NCBI RefSeq assembly: GCF_004022215.1
Contig: NZ_SAUZ01000010.1
Location: 62,001 to 126,000, forward strand
Source of the DNA: Paenirhodobacter populi
GTDB taxonomy: Bacteria > Pseudomonadota > Alphaproteobacteria > Rhodobacterales > Rhodobacteraceae
Direction: 5' to 3'
DNA length: 64,000 nucleotides
This document shows, piece by piece, positions 35,326 through 43,986 of this stretch. Numbering within the stretch: position 1 is the stretch's first letter; each line of letters starts with the position of its first letter. Both the position numbers and the translations under genes were made by a program. The notes beneath the pieces were generated by a model. That model saw nothing but the letters and a program-made list of their open reading frames with translations, did not search any database and was not told where the DNA came from.

Positions 35326-35717
35326 CCCCGCGAGGGCAGATCCGACGGGTTGTCCCCGCGAGGGTCCGGGACGGGTTGCGGGAATGCGTGTAAAACCGGG
35401 GCCGAGGCGCCGGTGGATGGGGCGCAGGGGGCCAGCCCCCTCGCGGCTTTGCCGCTCACCCCCGGGATATTTATGGAAAGATGATGGGAAGGGGGTTCTC
35501 CCGGTGGTTTCGCGGTGCGCCCTCAACTGAATTCCTGCCGGGGGGATGGACGCCGCCCTTGGCCCGGGTATTCGGTGGGACGACCTTTCGGCATGGCGAT
35601 GCGGCCGCGGTCATCCCGGGGATTTATGGCCGGGAAATTCAGGACAGGATGAAAGGCGGGCGGCTTGTCCGGGGAGGCCGTCCGGCCCTTGTCCGGCAGG
35701 CACTGTCCCGACGGGGA
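35326..35717. other. Intergenic region with dispersed repeat
   Basis: About 390 bases between the convergent PLD and SseB-like genes. It includes repeat copy 5 at 35425-35492; I see no credible gene in the rest. Confidence 0.55.
35425..35492 (+). repeat. Dispersed 3-prime repeat, copy 5
   Basis: GGGGGCCAGCCCCC, GCGGC-TTT-GCCGC and core CACCCCCGGGATATTTATGG in order, about 100 bases after the PLD gene stop. Confidence 0.88.
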
Positions 35718-36518
35718 TCAGCGCAGGATCGGCGGTTTCGCGGGATCCATGCCGGGGCCGGTCAGCGTCACCTCCTGCACCTGTTCGGGTTCCGCTTCGG
35801 GCAGATGCAGCACCAGCGCCTTGTCCAGCAGGACCTGCGCGGCGGGATCGTCTTCGGTCAGGAAGGTCACGTCGATTTCTCCGGCTTCGAGGCCGGAAAA
35901 TGTCAGCGCCTCGTGGATCGCCTTGGCGAGGCCGGGCTGCGCCGCTTCGGGCGTGCCGAGGAACGCGAGCACATGGCCGCGCCGGCCGCCTTCATAGGTG
36001 ACGCCGCCCAGAAGCGCATGCGAGGCGAGCCCGGCGATCTGGTCGAATTTCGCCTCGAACGCCGGGAGCAGCAGCGCGAGAACGGCGGGCGGCAGGGCAG
36101 GGGCGTCGAAGGCGGTGGGGCGAGCCTCGGCATATTCGGGGCTATGGGTCAGCGTATGGGTCAGCCATTCCAGCGCGTCGGGCGGCAGGAGCATCGCCGA
36201 GTCCGCCACGCCGAGGTTGATGCCCAGCCCGATTTCCTCCCCCGCCAGATGCTGCGCGATCACCCGGCCGGGCAGCGCCGCATAGGGCGCGGGCGCGTCG
36301 CCGAAGGCCGCGAGCCGTTCCTCAAGGTCGAAGGCGAGGACGAAATCGCCCTCCTCGGTCTCGAACACCTGCGGGATGATGTCGTTGTCCTCGTCGGGTT
36401 CGTGTTCCAAGAGCAGGAACAGCTCGGCATCGGCAAGCCGGTCATAGACGGCAAGGCGCAGGGCCTCATTCTCCGGATCGGCTTCCATCGCGGCATGGGC
36501 GCGGTCGTAGGGCGTCAT
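35718..36518 (-). CDS. SseB family protein
   Basis: 266 residues with an N-terminal SseB domain (DRLADAELFLLLEHEP, VFETEEGDFVLAFDLEERLA, ALPGRVIAQHL, GLGINLG) and a C-terminal SseB_C-like part ending in acidic LPEAEPEQVQEV. Named after the E. coli enhanced-serine-sensitivity protein; no enzymatic role is established. The ATG at 36518 has a strong GGAGG 5 bases upstream and overlaps the stop of the glycosylase gene by 4 bases (ATGA), so the two are coupled. Confidence 0.85.
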   Translation of the reverse strand: MTPYDRAHAAMEADPENEALRLAVYDRLADAELFLLLEHEPDEDNDIIPQVFETEEGDFVLAFDLEERLAAFGDAPAPYAALPGRVIAQHLAGEEIGLGINLGVADSAMLLPPDALEWLTHTLTHSPEYAEARPTAFDAPALPPAVLALLLPAFEAKFDQIAGLASHALLGGVTYEGGRRGHVLAFLGTPEAAQPGLAKAIHEALTFSGLEAGEIDVTFLTEDDPAAQVLLDKALVLHLPEAEPEQVQEVTLTGPGMDPAKPPILR

Positions 36519-37126
36519 AATACCTCCTTCACCCGGGCGCGGAGGACGGGCAGCAGATCGGCCTCGAACCACGGGTTGCGTTTCAGCCATGCCGTATTGC
36601 GCCAGGACGGATGAGGCAAGGGAAAGACGTGCGGCGCGTGATCGCGCCAGCGGGCGACGGTGTCGGTGACGCGCCCCGGCCCAAGGTGCCAGCGCTGCGC
36701 CGCACCACCTACCAGCAGCGTCAGATCCATCGGGCCGAGCGCCGCCATCACCCGGTCGCGCCATGTGCGGGCGCAAACCGGCGGCGGCGGCAGGTCGGAC
36801 CCCTTGGCGTCATAGCCCGGAAAGCAGAAGGCCATCGGCACGATGGCGATGCGGTCGCGGTCGTAGAAGGTTTCCGCATCCACCCCCATCCAGTCGCGCA
36901 GCCTGTCGCCCGACGGATCGGTGAACGGCCTGCCCGAGGCATGGACCCGCGCCCCCGGCGCCTGCCCGACGACCAGCACCCGGGCGCCGGGCCGGAACCA
37001 CACCACAGGGCGCGGCGCATGGGCCGTCGCGGTCGCGGCAAAGCGGTCGGCGCAGATCCGGCAGGCCTCGATCCGTCCGATCAGCCCTGTGGCGCTGTCA
37101 GCAAGATCCAAGGCCCGTCCTTTCAT
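36515..37126 (-). CDS. Uracil-DNA glycosylase family protein (Fe-S, family 4/5-like)
   Basis: 203 residues. The first motif is VVGQAPGARVHASGRPF (water-activating and uracil-binding loop), the second is LPHPSWRNT with the His-Pro-Ser motif. Four cysteines, CRIC near the N-terminus, AFCFPG and PVCART, are placed as in 4Fe-4S glycosylases. It probably excises uracil in base-excision repair. The ATG at 37126 is chosen; ATG 37141 adds five residues. It is divergent from the capsule ATPase gene. Confidence 0.85.
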   Translation of the reverse strand: MKGRALDLADSATGLIGRIEACRICADRFAATATAHAPRPVVWFRPGARVLVVGQAPGARVHASGRPFTDPSGDRLRDWMGVDAETFYDRDRIAIVPMAFCFPGYDAKGSDLPPPPVCARTWRDRVMAALGPMDLTLLVGGAAQRWHLGPGRVTDTVARWRDHAPHVFPLPHPSWRNTAWLKRNPWFEADLLPVLRARVKEVL

Positions 37127-37238
37127 GTAGCCATCCGGCATCGGCGCGCTGTATATAGGATCTTGTCGGCGCCGGATGAATGGCTGCCTCCTCCCGAATT
37201 TGCGGCGCCCGCCCCGGCCTGTCGCGCAGCCAGATTGC

Positions 37239-37901
37239 ATGTCACGCGGAATGCTTGAATTCGATAACGTCAGCAAGTCGTTCTGGACGGGTACCCGGCG
37301 CAAGGTCATCCTCGATCAGGCCAGCTTCCGCGTCGAGCCGGGGCATTCGCTGGGGATCCTTGCGCCCAACGGCACCGGCAAGACGACGATCATCAACATG
37401 ATGGCCGGGCTGGAAAAGCCCGACGAAGGGACGATCCGCAAGACATGTCGCGTCTCCTTTCCGCTTGGCTTCATGGGGGGCGTGGTGCCGCGCCACACGG
37501 CGCGCGAGAACGCCCGCTATATCGCGCGGCTCTACGGGCTGGACGCGGATTACGTCGAGGCTTTCTGCCGCTGGCTGTGCGACCTGAAGGAATATTTCGA
37601 CATGCCCATCGGCACCTACAGCGCGGGCATGCGGGCGCGGTTCACATTCTCGCTGATGCTGGCGCTGGAATTCGACATCTACCTGATCGACGAGGGCATG
37701 CCGCAGACCACCGATGTCGCCTTCAACCGAAGGGCAGGGGCGATCCTGTATGAACGGCTGCGCGAATCGACGGTGGTGATCGTGTCGCATCAGGCCTCGA
37801 CGATCGAGAAGTTCTGCCGGTCGGCGGCGGTCCTGCGGGACGGCCGGCTTTACATGTTCGACACCCTTGAGGAAGCGAGGCGGATGTATGACTATACTTA
37901 G
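37239..37901 (+). CDS. Capsular polysaccharide ABC exporter ATPase (KpsT family)
   Basis: 220 residues, the usual KpsT/CtrD/BexA length. Walker A is LAPNGTGKTTIINMM, the signature is GTYSAGMRARFTFSL and the Walker B region is FDIYLIDEGMPQTTD. It powers export of lipid-linked capsular polysaccharide across the inner membrane with KpsM. The KpsM permease gene is not in the window. The start at 37239 is uncertain (37251 possible). The end overlaps the KpsE-like gene by 14 bases. Confidence 0.9.
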   Translation: MSRGMLEFDNVSKSFWTGTRRKVILDQASFRVEPGHSLGILAPNGTGKTTIINMMAGLEKPDEGTIRKTCRVSFPLGFMGGVVPRHTARENARYIARLYGLDADYVEAFCRWLCDLKEYFDMPIGTYSAGMRARFTFSLMLALEFDIYLIDEGMPQTTDVAFNRRAGAILYERLRESTVVIVSHQASTIEKFCRSAAVLRDGRLYMFDTLEEARRMYDYT

Positions 37902-39603
37902 GGCGCCCCGTTACAGGATCCGCAAGCTGAAGATCCGGCCGTCGGGCAGTGGGGAGGCCGTCGTGCAGGCGATGCCCTTCAGCCCGGGCGCGGCGGAGGA
38001 CGGCTTCGATCCGGCGATCTTCCGGCCCCGCAAGGCGGAGGCAGCACCCGCGCGGGAAACGGCCGAACAGCGGCGGCAGGCGCTCGACGCCATCCTGAAC
38101 GAGGGGCTGACCGGCCGTCAGCTCCGGCTGGCGCGGCGGATCGCGCTGCGGCAGGGGATCGACGTCACGACGGATGCCGAGGCGGTGCTGGAACTGCGCC
38201 GGCGCGGCATCGACCCGTTCGATCGCGCCTTGCTGCTGACGCTCGACAGTGGCGCGCAGAAGGCCTCTCCGCCGGTGGTGAACGGCACGGTGGAGGACAG
38301 GGCGCCGGATGCGACGGGGGGCGATCTGATCCGCAGCGGCGACAGGACCCCCGCCCCAAGGCGGGCCGGCGCGTTGGAGCCGATGCCGCAGTTGCCGCCG
38401 TCGTTCCCGCGCCAGCCGCCGCCCGGCTTCCCCGGCTTTCCCGACGAGGCGGAACGCGCCCGCGAGGTGCTGCGGATCCAGCGCGACATCATTCGCCGCC
38501 GTCGGCGCAAGCTGGCGATGCTGGCGTTGCGGCTGGCCTTCTTCGTCCTCCTGCCGACGCTGATCGCCGGCTGGTATTATTTCATGGTCGCGACGCCCCT
38601 CTATGCGACGAAGACCGAGATGGTGATCCAGAAGGCCGATTCCGCCAATGCCGGCGCCGGGCTTGGCGGGCTGTTTTCCGGCACGCAACTGGCGACCAAT
38701 CAGGATTCGATCACCGTCCAGAGCTTCTTGCAATCGCGCGAGGCGATGCTGCGGCTGGATGAAGACCAGCATTTCAAGGATCATTTCTCGACCCCCGACA
38801 TCGATCCGCTGCAACGGCTGCCGGAAAATGCCTCGAACGAGGCGGCCTACAAGCTTTACCAGAAGATGGTGAAGATCGGCTACGACCCTTCGGAAGGGGT
38901 GATCCGGATGGAGGTCAGCGCCGCCGATCCGCAGACCTCGGAACGCTTCTCGCAGGCGCTGATCCGCTATGCCGAACAGCAGGTCGACCAGCTCACCTAC
39001 CGGCTGCGCGAGGATCAGATGCGCGGCGCCCGCGAAAGCTATGGCGACGCCGAGACCAAGGTGCAGGAGGCGCAGGCCCGCGTCCTGACCCTGCAACAGC
39101 AGGTCGGCATCCTCGATCCGGTCAGCGAGAACAGTCTGGTGATGAGCCAGCTTGGCACGCTCCAGACGCAGCTTGAGGAAAAGCGGTTGCAGCTGAGCCA
39201 GCTTCTGGACAATGCGCAGCCCAGCTCGGCGCGGGTCGAGGGGGTGCGGGGGGATATCTCGCGGCTCGAAGCCTCGATCGCCGCGATGCGCGGGCAGCTG
39301 ACGCAGGCGACGGGGGCGGGCGAATCGCTGGCCGCCGCCGCAGGGCAGCTTCGCATCGCCGAGGCGGATCTGCAGACCCGGCAGGCGCTGTTGGCGGCGG
39401 CGGCCGCGCAGATGGAAACCGCGCGGATCGAGGCGAACCGGCAGGTGCGCTATCTGGAAACCGGCGTGCGTCCCGTCGCGCCCGACGAACCCACCTATCC
39501 GCGCGCTTTCGAATATACGCTGCTTGCCTTCCTGATCTTCTCGGGCATCTATCTGATGATGTCGCTGACCGCCTCGATCCTGCGCGAGCAGGTGTCGAGC
39601 TAG
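37888..39603 (+). CDS. Capsule polysaccharide export inner-membrane protein (KpsE/CtrB/BexC family)
   Basis: 571 residues, about 180 longer than E. coli KpsE because of an N-terminal cytoplasmic extension. The extension has a charged helical segment (EQRRQALDAILNEGLTGRQL) and a proline-rich linker before the first span (LAMLALRLAFFVLLPTLIAG). A periplasmic domain with long coiled coils (about 320-500) follows. The second span is near the C-terminus (TLLAFLIFSGIYLMMSLTAS). It bridges the exporter to the outer-membrane channel. The ATG at 37888 overlaps the ATPase gene, and kdsA follows by 20 bases. Confidence 0.88.
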   Translation: MTILRAPRYRIRKLKIRPSGSGEAVVQAMPFSPGAAEDGFDPAIFRPRKAEAAPARETAEQRRQALDAILNEGLTGRQLRLARRIALRQGIDVTTDAEAVLELRRRGIDPFDRALLLTLDSGAQKASPPVVNGTVEDRAPDATGGDLIRSGDRTPAPRRAGALEPMPQLPPSFPRQPPPGFPGFPDEAERAREVLRIQRDIIRRRRRKLAMLALRLAFFVLLPTLIAGWYYFMVATPLYATKTEMVIQKADSANAGAGLGGLFSGTQLATNQDSITVQSFLQSREAMLRLDEDQHFKDHFSTPDIDPLQRLPENASNEAAYKLYQKMVKIGYDPSEGVIRMEVSAADPQTSERFSQALIRYAEQQVDQLTYRLREDQMRGARESYGDAETKVQEAQARVLTLQQQVGILDPVSENSLVMSQLGTLQTQLEEKRLQLSQLLDNAQPSSARVEGVRGDISRLEASIAAMRGQLTQATGAGESLAAAAGQLRIAEADLQTRQALLAAAAAQMETARIEANRQVRYLETGVRPVAPDEPTYPRAFEYTLLAFLIFSGIYLMMSLTASILREQVSS

Positions 39604-39623
39604 GCGCCCAAAGGAGAAAGACC

Positions 39624-40457
39624 ATGAAGAACGTGCAGATCGGCGGGCTGACCGTCGGGAATGACCAGCCGCTGACGCTGATCGCCGGGCCTTGCCAGCT
39701 TGAAACGCTCGACCATGCGCGGATGATCGCCGAAACGCTGGCGCGGATCTGCGAGGGGACCGGCACGCAATTCGTGTTCAAGGCGAGCTACGACAAGGCC
39801 AACCGCACCAGCCTCAAGGGCCGTCGCGGCGTGGGGATGGAGGCCGGGCTGCGGATTCTGGAAACCATCCGCGCGGAATTCGGCTGTCCGGTGCTGACCG
39901 ACGTGCATGACATTCCGCAGGCCGAGGCGGCGGCCAAGGTGGTGGACGTGATCCAGATCCCGGCCTTTCTGTGCCGGCAGACGGACCTTTTGCTGGCGGC
40001 GGGCAATACCGGCTGTGTGGTGAATGTGAAGAAGGGGCAGTTCCTCGCGCCTTGGGACATGCCGAACGTCGCCGACAAGGTGGCCTCGACCGGGAACGAC
40101 AGGATCCTGCTGACCGAGCGCGGCGTGTCCTTTGGCTACAACACCCTGATCGCGGACATGCGGTCTTTGCCGATCATGGCGAAGACCGGCTATCCTGTCA
40201 TCATGGACGCCACCCATTCGGTGCAGCAGCCGGGCGGGCAGGGCGGTTCCTCGGGCGGGCAGCGCGAATTCGCCCCGGTGATGGCGCGCACGGCGGTCAG
40301 CCTTGGCATCGCGGGGGTGTTCATCGAGACCCATCAGGACCCGGACAACGCGCCCTCCGACGGGCCGAACATGGTGCGGCTGGACGATATGCCGGGGCTG
40401 ATCGGCTCGCTGATGAAGTTCGACGCCTTGGCGAAGGCCGATCCGTTCCGGCTGTAG
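39624..40457 (+). CDS. kdsA: 3-deoxy-8-phosphooctulonate synthase
   Basis: 277-residue TIM-barrel aldolase that condenses arabinose-5-phosphate and PEP into Kdo-8-phosphate. Conserved PEP/phosphate motifs: LIAGPCQLET, FKASYDKANRTS, LTDVHDIPQAE, NVKKGQFLAPWD and FIETHQDPDNAPSDGPNM. AAGG-AGAA lies upstream of the ATG at 39624. Kdo is both an LPS inner-core sugar and the usual linker of exported group-2 capsules, which explains its place after KpsT and KpsE. Confidence 0.96.
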   Translation: MKNVQIGGLTVGNDQPLTLIAGPCQLETLDHARMIAETLARICEGTGTQFVFKASYDKANRTSLKGRRGVGMEAGLRILETIRAEFGCPVLTDVHDIPQAEAAAKVVDVIQIPAFLCRQTDLLLAAGNTGCVVNVKKGQFLAPWDMPNVADKVASTGNDRILLTERGVSFGYNTLIADMRSLPIMAKTGYPVIMDATHSVQQPGGQGGSSGGQREFAPVMARTAVSLGIAGVFIETHQDPDNAPSDGPNMVRLDDMPGLIGSLMKFDALAKADPFRL

Positions 40458-40474
40458 CGCGGGTGGAGGGGGGG

Positions 40475-40541
40475 CAAGGGGGCCAGCCCCCTCGCGCCTT
40501 TGGCGCTCACCCCCGGGATATTTATGGAAGAATGATGGGAT
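40475..40541 (+). repeat. Dispersed 3-prime repeat, copy 6
   Basis: GGGGGCCAGCCCCC, GCGCC-TTT-GGCGC and core CACCCCCGGGATATTTATGG, 20 bases after the kdsA stop and facing the convergent oxidoreductase gene. Confidence 0.88.
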
Positions 40542-40558
40542 GGAGCGGTGGGCGCGGG

Positions 40559-41743
40559 TCAGGCCACCTGGCCCGCCGCCCAGCCGGATGACCAGGCCCA
40601 CTGGAAATTGTAACCGCCAAGCCAGCCGGTCACATCCACCACCTCGCCGATGAAATAGAGCCCCGGCACCCGCTTTGCCATCATCGTCCGGGCGTCGAGT
40701 TCGTCGGTGTCCACCCCGCCGAGCGTGACTTCTGCGGTGCGGTAGCCTTCGGATCCCACCGGGCGGATTTCCCACCCATGCAGCCGCGCGGCCAGCGCCC
40801 GCAGCTTGTCGTTGTTCTGATCGGCGAGCCGCCCCGAAAGCCCCGCATCCGCCACGACCAGCTGCGCGAGCTTTTCCGGCAGCAGCCGCGCCAGCGCGTT
40901 GTGCAGCGCGATGCGCCCCGCCTCGCCGCGCATCTTCGCAAGCTCGCCCGCGATATCGCGTCCGGGGGCCAGATCGACATGCAGGCTGTCGCCCTCGCGC
41001 CAGTAGCTGGAGATTTGCAGGATCGCCGGGCCCGAAAGGCCGCGATGGGTGAACAGGACCGGCTCGGTGAACCGTGTGCGCCCGGCGGAAACCGTCGCCT
41101 CGACCGCGATGCCGGACAGTGGTGCCGTGCGCGCAAGATCCTGCTCCGAGAAGGTCAGTGGCACCAGCGCCGGCCGCGTTTCCGTCACCTTCAGGCCGAA
41201 GCCCTCGGCGATCCGGTAGCCAAGGCCGCTGGCCCCGATCTTGGGGATCGACTTGCCGCCCGTGGCGACGATGACGCTGGCGGCGCGGACCGTGCCTTCG
41301 CTCGTGTGGACGAGGAAGCCTTCGCCTTCGCGTTCCACCGTGTCGATGGTGACGCCCGGTTCCAGCCCGCCGTCGCGCAGGGGGGCCAGCAGCATGTCGA
41401 TGATCTGCCCCGCCTTGCCGTCGCAGAACAGCTGGCCGAGGTGCTTTTCATGCCAGGCGATGCCCGCGCGATCGACCCGGGCGATGAAATCCGCCGGCGT
41501 GAACCGGCTGAGCGCCGACAGCGCGAAACGCGGGTTGCCGGACAGGAACCGCTCGGGCGCGTTCTGCCGCGTCAGCGCGCGATTGGTGAAGTTGCACCGC
41601 CCGCCGCCCGAGATCCGGATCTTTTCCCCCGGATGCGCCGCATGGTCCAGAACCACCACGCGCCGTCCCCGCAACAGGCATTCGCCCGCGGCAAAAAGGC
41701 CGGCCGCCCCGGCGCCAAGGATCACCACATCGACTTCAATCAT
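40559..41743 (-). CDS. NAD(P)/FAD-dependent oxidoreductase (HI0933/BaiN type)
   Basis: 394-residue flavoprotein. N-terminal FAD motif VVILGAGAAGLFAAGECLL, then EKIRISGGGRCNFTNR, the hallmark of the HI0933/YhiN/BaiN family, and a C-terminal FAD segment GLYFIGEVVDVTGWLGGYN. The cellular role is not established for most members. The ATG at 41743 gives the family start; longer frames reach toward tRNA-Gln. Confidence 0.9.
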   Translation of the reverse strand: MIEVDVVILGAGAAGLFAAGECLLRGRRVVVLDHAAHPGEKIRISGGGRCNFTNRALTRQNAPERFLSGNPRFALSALSRFTPADFIARVDRAGIAWHEKHLGQLFCDGKAGQIIDMLLAPLRDGGLEPGVTIDTVEREGEGFLVHTSEGTVRAASVIVATGGKSIPKIGASGLGYRIAEGFGLKVTETRPALVPLTFSEQDLARTAPLSGIAVEATVSAGRTRFTEPVLFTHRGLSGPAILQISSYWREGDSLHVDLAPGRDIAGELAKMRGEAGRIALHNALARLLPEKLAQLVVADAGLSGRLADQNNDKLRALAARLHGWEIRPVGSEGYRTAEVTLGGVDTDELDARTMMAKRVPGLYFIGEVVDVTGWLGGYNFQWAWSSGWAAGQVA

Positions 41744-41843
41744 GCCTTCGCGGTATCGTTTCTGCCCGGTCCTGCGCAACTGTTTTTCCGCGATTTTCCC
41801 CCTTGCGATCATTTTCATGCTTGGCTAAACACCGCCGCACGGT

Positions 41844-41918
41844 TGGGGCGTGGCCAAGTGGTAAGGCAACGGTTTTTGGTACCGTGTACCGTAGGTTCGA
41901 ATCCTACCGCCCCAGCCA
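41844..41918 (+). tRNA. tRNA-Gln(UUG), prophage integration site
   Basis: 75 nt with encoded CCA. Acceptor TGGGGCG/CGCCCCA, anticodon stem ACGGT/ACCGT with loop TTTTGGT (anticodon TTG), T-loop TTCGAAT. Its 3-prime end forms attL; the same 20 bases recur at 60153-60172, so the integrated element leaves this tRNA intact. Confidence 0.96.
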
Positions 41919-41921
41919 ATC
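41902..41921. repeat. attL core repeat
   Basis: TCCTACCGCCCCAGCCAATC, spanning the T-arm, acceptor 3-prime strand and CCA of tRNA-Gln, identical to 60153-60172. Confidence 0.93.
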
Positions 41922-42264
41922 AAAATTTCCATTTATTTTCAATGGGTTGCGAAGTCCGGCTTGACTGACTCCGGAACACTTTTCCGGTTCATCCAACCGG
42001 ACCATAACTGCGGCCTTGGCGGGATTCGGATCGCAGCTTGAAAACCAGAAGGGCGAGGACCGAAGCCCTCGCCCAGATCAGGATCAGCACCGCGCAGCCA
42101 TAAGGCAAAGCCGCCGTGCCGTCTCGGAGTTTTCGGTTATGCCAACCGCGCACCGCCCGAGTAATCGCAACGCATTCACCCGTGCTGGTCGGGCAGGGCG
42201 CGTCACCCTACATTGGGCCTATACCGGCGAGCCGGGGAAGTGTCTCATCGGGACGGAAGAAAAA
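41922..42264. other. Left-end non-coding region of the element
   Basis: About 340 bases between attL and the terminator. It contains a candidate integrase arm site at 41970-41983 and a hairpin GGGCGAGG/CCTCGCCC at 42051-42074. Short frames are present but none has a start, ribosome site and sequence that I can support. Confidence 0.5.
41970..41983 (+). promoter_or_regulatory. Candidate integrase arm-type site, left
   Basis: TCCGGAACACTTTT, 49 bases inside attL, repeated exactly and in the same orientation at 60071-60084 near attR. This is the layout expected of integrase arm sites. Confidence 0.5.
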
Positions 42265-42287
42265 ACGGGCGTCTGATGGACGCCCGT
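42265..42287 (-). terminator. Terminator of the small-gene operon
   Basis: 9-bp stem ACGGGCGTC/GACGCCCGT with a 5-base loop. On the minus strand it is followed by TTTTTCTTCC, 14 bases past the stop of the last small gene. Confidence 0.8.
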
Positions 42288-42300
42288 TCTTGTGATCGAG

Positions 42301-42609
42301 TCAGGCCGCTTCCTTGAACCCGAACTTTGGTGTTAGGGTCCGGGCTAACAAGCGGGCCCCCTCATTCAGATGGTAACCGCGACACTCCCATTCCCTCAAT
42401 GCGATATTATCGTCAGAAATCTTAGAGATCATCTGACGATAGAGCGGGTCATTTACGCAATCGGTAATTTCGCTGACTGTATCACACGCCTGCACCAAGT
42501 CATGGGCCAAATTTTTTAGTGCAATCGGGGAGAAGTCTTCTGGTTTTGCGTCGCGAAAGTCATAGTAGAATTCTACTCTGTCGAAAAATCTATCCTTAGC
42601 CTGCATCAT
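42301..42609 (-). CDS. Hypothetical element protein (102 aa)
   Basis: 102 residues, mostly helical, acidic N-terminal half (RFFDRVEFYYDFRDAKPEDF), with no domain I recognise. Its ATG overlaps the stop of the upstream small gene (ATGA), so it is translationally coupled, and a terminator follows. Base composition is less GC-rich than the host genes. Position at the end of the minus-strand transcript suggests an accessory or regulatory protein, but nothing shows the role. Confidence 0.7.
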   Translation of the reverse strand: MMQAKDRFFDRVEFYYDFRDAKPEDFSPIALKNLAHDLVQACDTVSEITDCVNDPLYRQMISKISDDNIALREWECRGYHLNEGARLLARTLTPKFGFKEAA

Positions 42610-42908
42610 GCGGCCTCACTGACCAGATCGCTCATAAGTGTTTCAGCTACGGAAAGCGGCATATCGGTTCCGCTAAGCAGCTTACCTTTGCGTTTGTCGC
42701 CATAGGCAACAGTTAGAACCCCAACAATGATAGAAAACTTTCCGATAGCGGCGCGCCCGGAGGGGAGGCGATACACGATTGTTCCCTTCACTCCAAAGTC
42801 GGACATTCCGCCGGGTCGAGGATCATAGACAGCAACGATTGCTGTTTCGGGGGCAACAGGGCTTGTGTTCTCGTTGCTCTGCGTATAACGTCCAGTGTTA
42901 TTCAGCAT
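42606..42908 (-). CDS. Hypothetical element protein (100 aa)
   Basis: 100 residues, beta-rich and weakly hydrophobic (GTIVYRLPSGRAAIGKFSII, VGVLTVAYGDKRKGK). No known domain is recognised. The ATG at 42908 has AGGAGAAAG about 8 bases upstream, better than the longer frame. It is coupled to the next gene by a 4-base overlap. Confidence 0.7.
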   Translation of the reverse strand: MLNNTGRYTQSNENTSPVAPETAIVAVYDPRPGGMSDFGVKGTIVYRLPSGRAAIGKFSIIVGVLTVAYGDKRKGKLLSGTDMPLSVAETLMSDLVSEAA

Positions 42909-43086
42909 GGATCTTTCTCCTAGTTTGATCCTACGTTGGGGCGCGATGGTCGTCACATCGCGCCAGTTACCCCCGAATCAAGCGATGCTTCGGGAAATCC
43001 TCTATTGAACAGAGTGCAAGCGCTTGTCGCATGGATCATTTGCGGATTCGCGATTGTGGTCCATTCTGTTGTATTTTTGCAACTTT

Positions 43087-43341
43087 TTAGGCCGTTTGAC
43101 GCATTCCACGCAGCCGGCGCTTCACCTCTGCGACCTTCCAGCGGTGGTCGTCCTTGGCTTCCTCTCTTGCCACGTCGTCCGCGCAATATCGCGGGGCAAC
43201 ACCAGCGCTCACAAGCGTCATGCAGATTTCGTTGTGCAGATCGGTGCCGGTCGTGGTCATGGCGCGAATGACGGCGGCTTGCAGGTCAGCGACAAGCGCG
43301 CCGAATTTTTCATCCGGGAGATAGGTGGTTGCGGCGGTCAT
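43087..43341 (-). CDS. Hypothetical element protein (84 aa)
   Basis: 84 residues, helical and charged, with a basic C-terminus (KVAEVKRRLRGMRQTA). No recognised domain. It stands alone with about 180 bases on either side, which are AT-richer than the host. Coding support is the length, start context and codon pattern only. Confidence 0.55.
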   Translation of the reverse strand: MTAATTYLPDEKFGALVADLQAAVIRAMTTTGTDLHNEICMTLVSAGVAPRYCADDVAREEAKDDHRWKVAEVKRRLRGMRQTA

Positions 43342-43521
43342 GGCGTCCCTCGTTTGGTTCGGATGCCAAGAATCTATGTCCGCGCCGACTCGGGCGTCAA
43401 GAATAAAAATTCAATAAAATCAATATGTAAGTGCTTACTTACCTTTCGGGTCCGATAGCTAAGTGGCTGGATAGCTGCTTAGCTAAAACGCCTTCCGATC
43501 AGAAGGCGTCCGCATAGCGGC

Positions 43522-43986
43522 CTATTCCTTGGTGATCTTCGCCGCCTTCTTGAATTGGTAACGTTCCCGCTCACGCTGTCGTTTTTGTTCAGCCCGATCT
43601 TCGGCGCTACGATGTTCCCATGCGCGCGCGGGTTTGCCGTCCCGTTTCTTGGTGCGGTATCGCTTCGAGCGTTCCGCGCTCAGGATTGCACCTTGAACGT
43701 CCGGGGGTTGTGCGCAGAACTGCGTATAATCGTCGCGAGACCAGCCGTAACGGGCCTTGTAATTCCGAAACTTGGCTTCATCAGCGGCAAGGCGCTTTAC
43801 CTCTCGCGCCGCCTCCTTTTCGACTGCCAGCTTTTCGAGATATTGGCGCGCTATTCCGACATGAAGGGCGCGAAGATCACTTTCATCCGAGGTTTCGGCG
43901 GGCGCTGCGACTTCCGCAAGCATCTGTTCAACATGAGCAATTTGTGCCTTAGTGCAGGCCCCGCCTTGCGGGTCGGAATCGGACAT
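43522..43986 (-). CDS. Hypothetical element protein with basic C-terminus (154 aa)
   Basis: 154 residues. An acidic/helical N-terminal half is followed by a lysine/arginine-rich tail (SAERSKRYRTKKRDG, EQKRQRERERYQFKKAAK). The pattern suggests nucleic-acid binding, and a HTH-like YGWSRDDYTQFC lies between. No family is recognised. It is the first gene downstream of the inverted-repeat region and could be its regulator; that is speculation. Confidence 0.65.
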   Translation of the reverse strand: MSDSDPQGGACTKAQIAHVEQMLAEVAAPAETSDESDLRALHVGIARQYLEKLAVEKEAAREVKRLAADEAKFRNYKARYGWSRDDYTQFCAQPPDVQGAILSAERSKRYRTKKRDGKPARAWEHRSAEDRAEQKRQRERERYQFKKAAKITKE

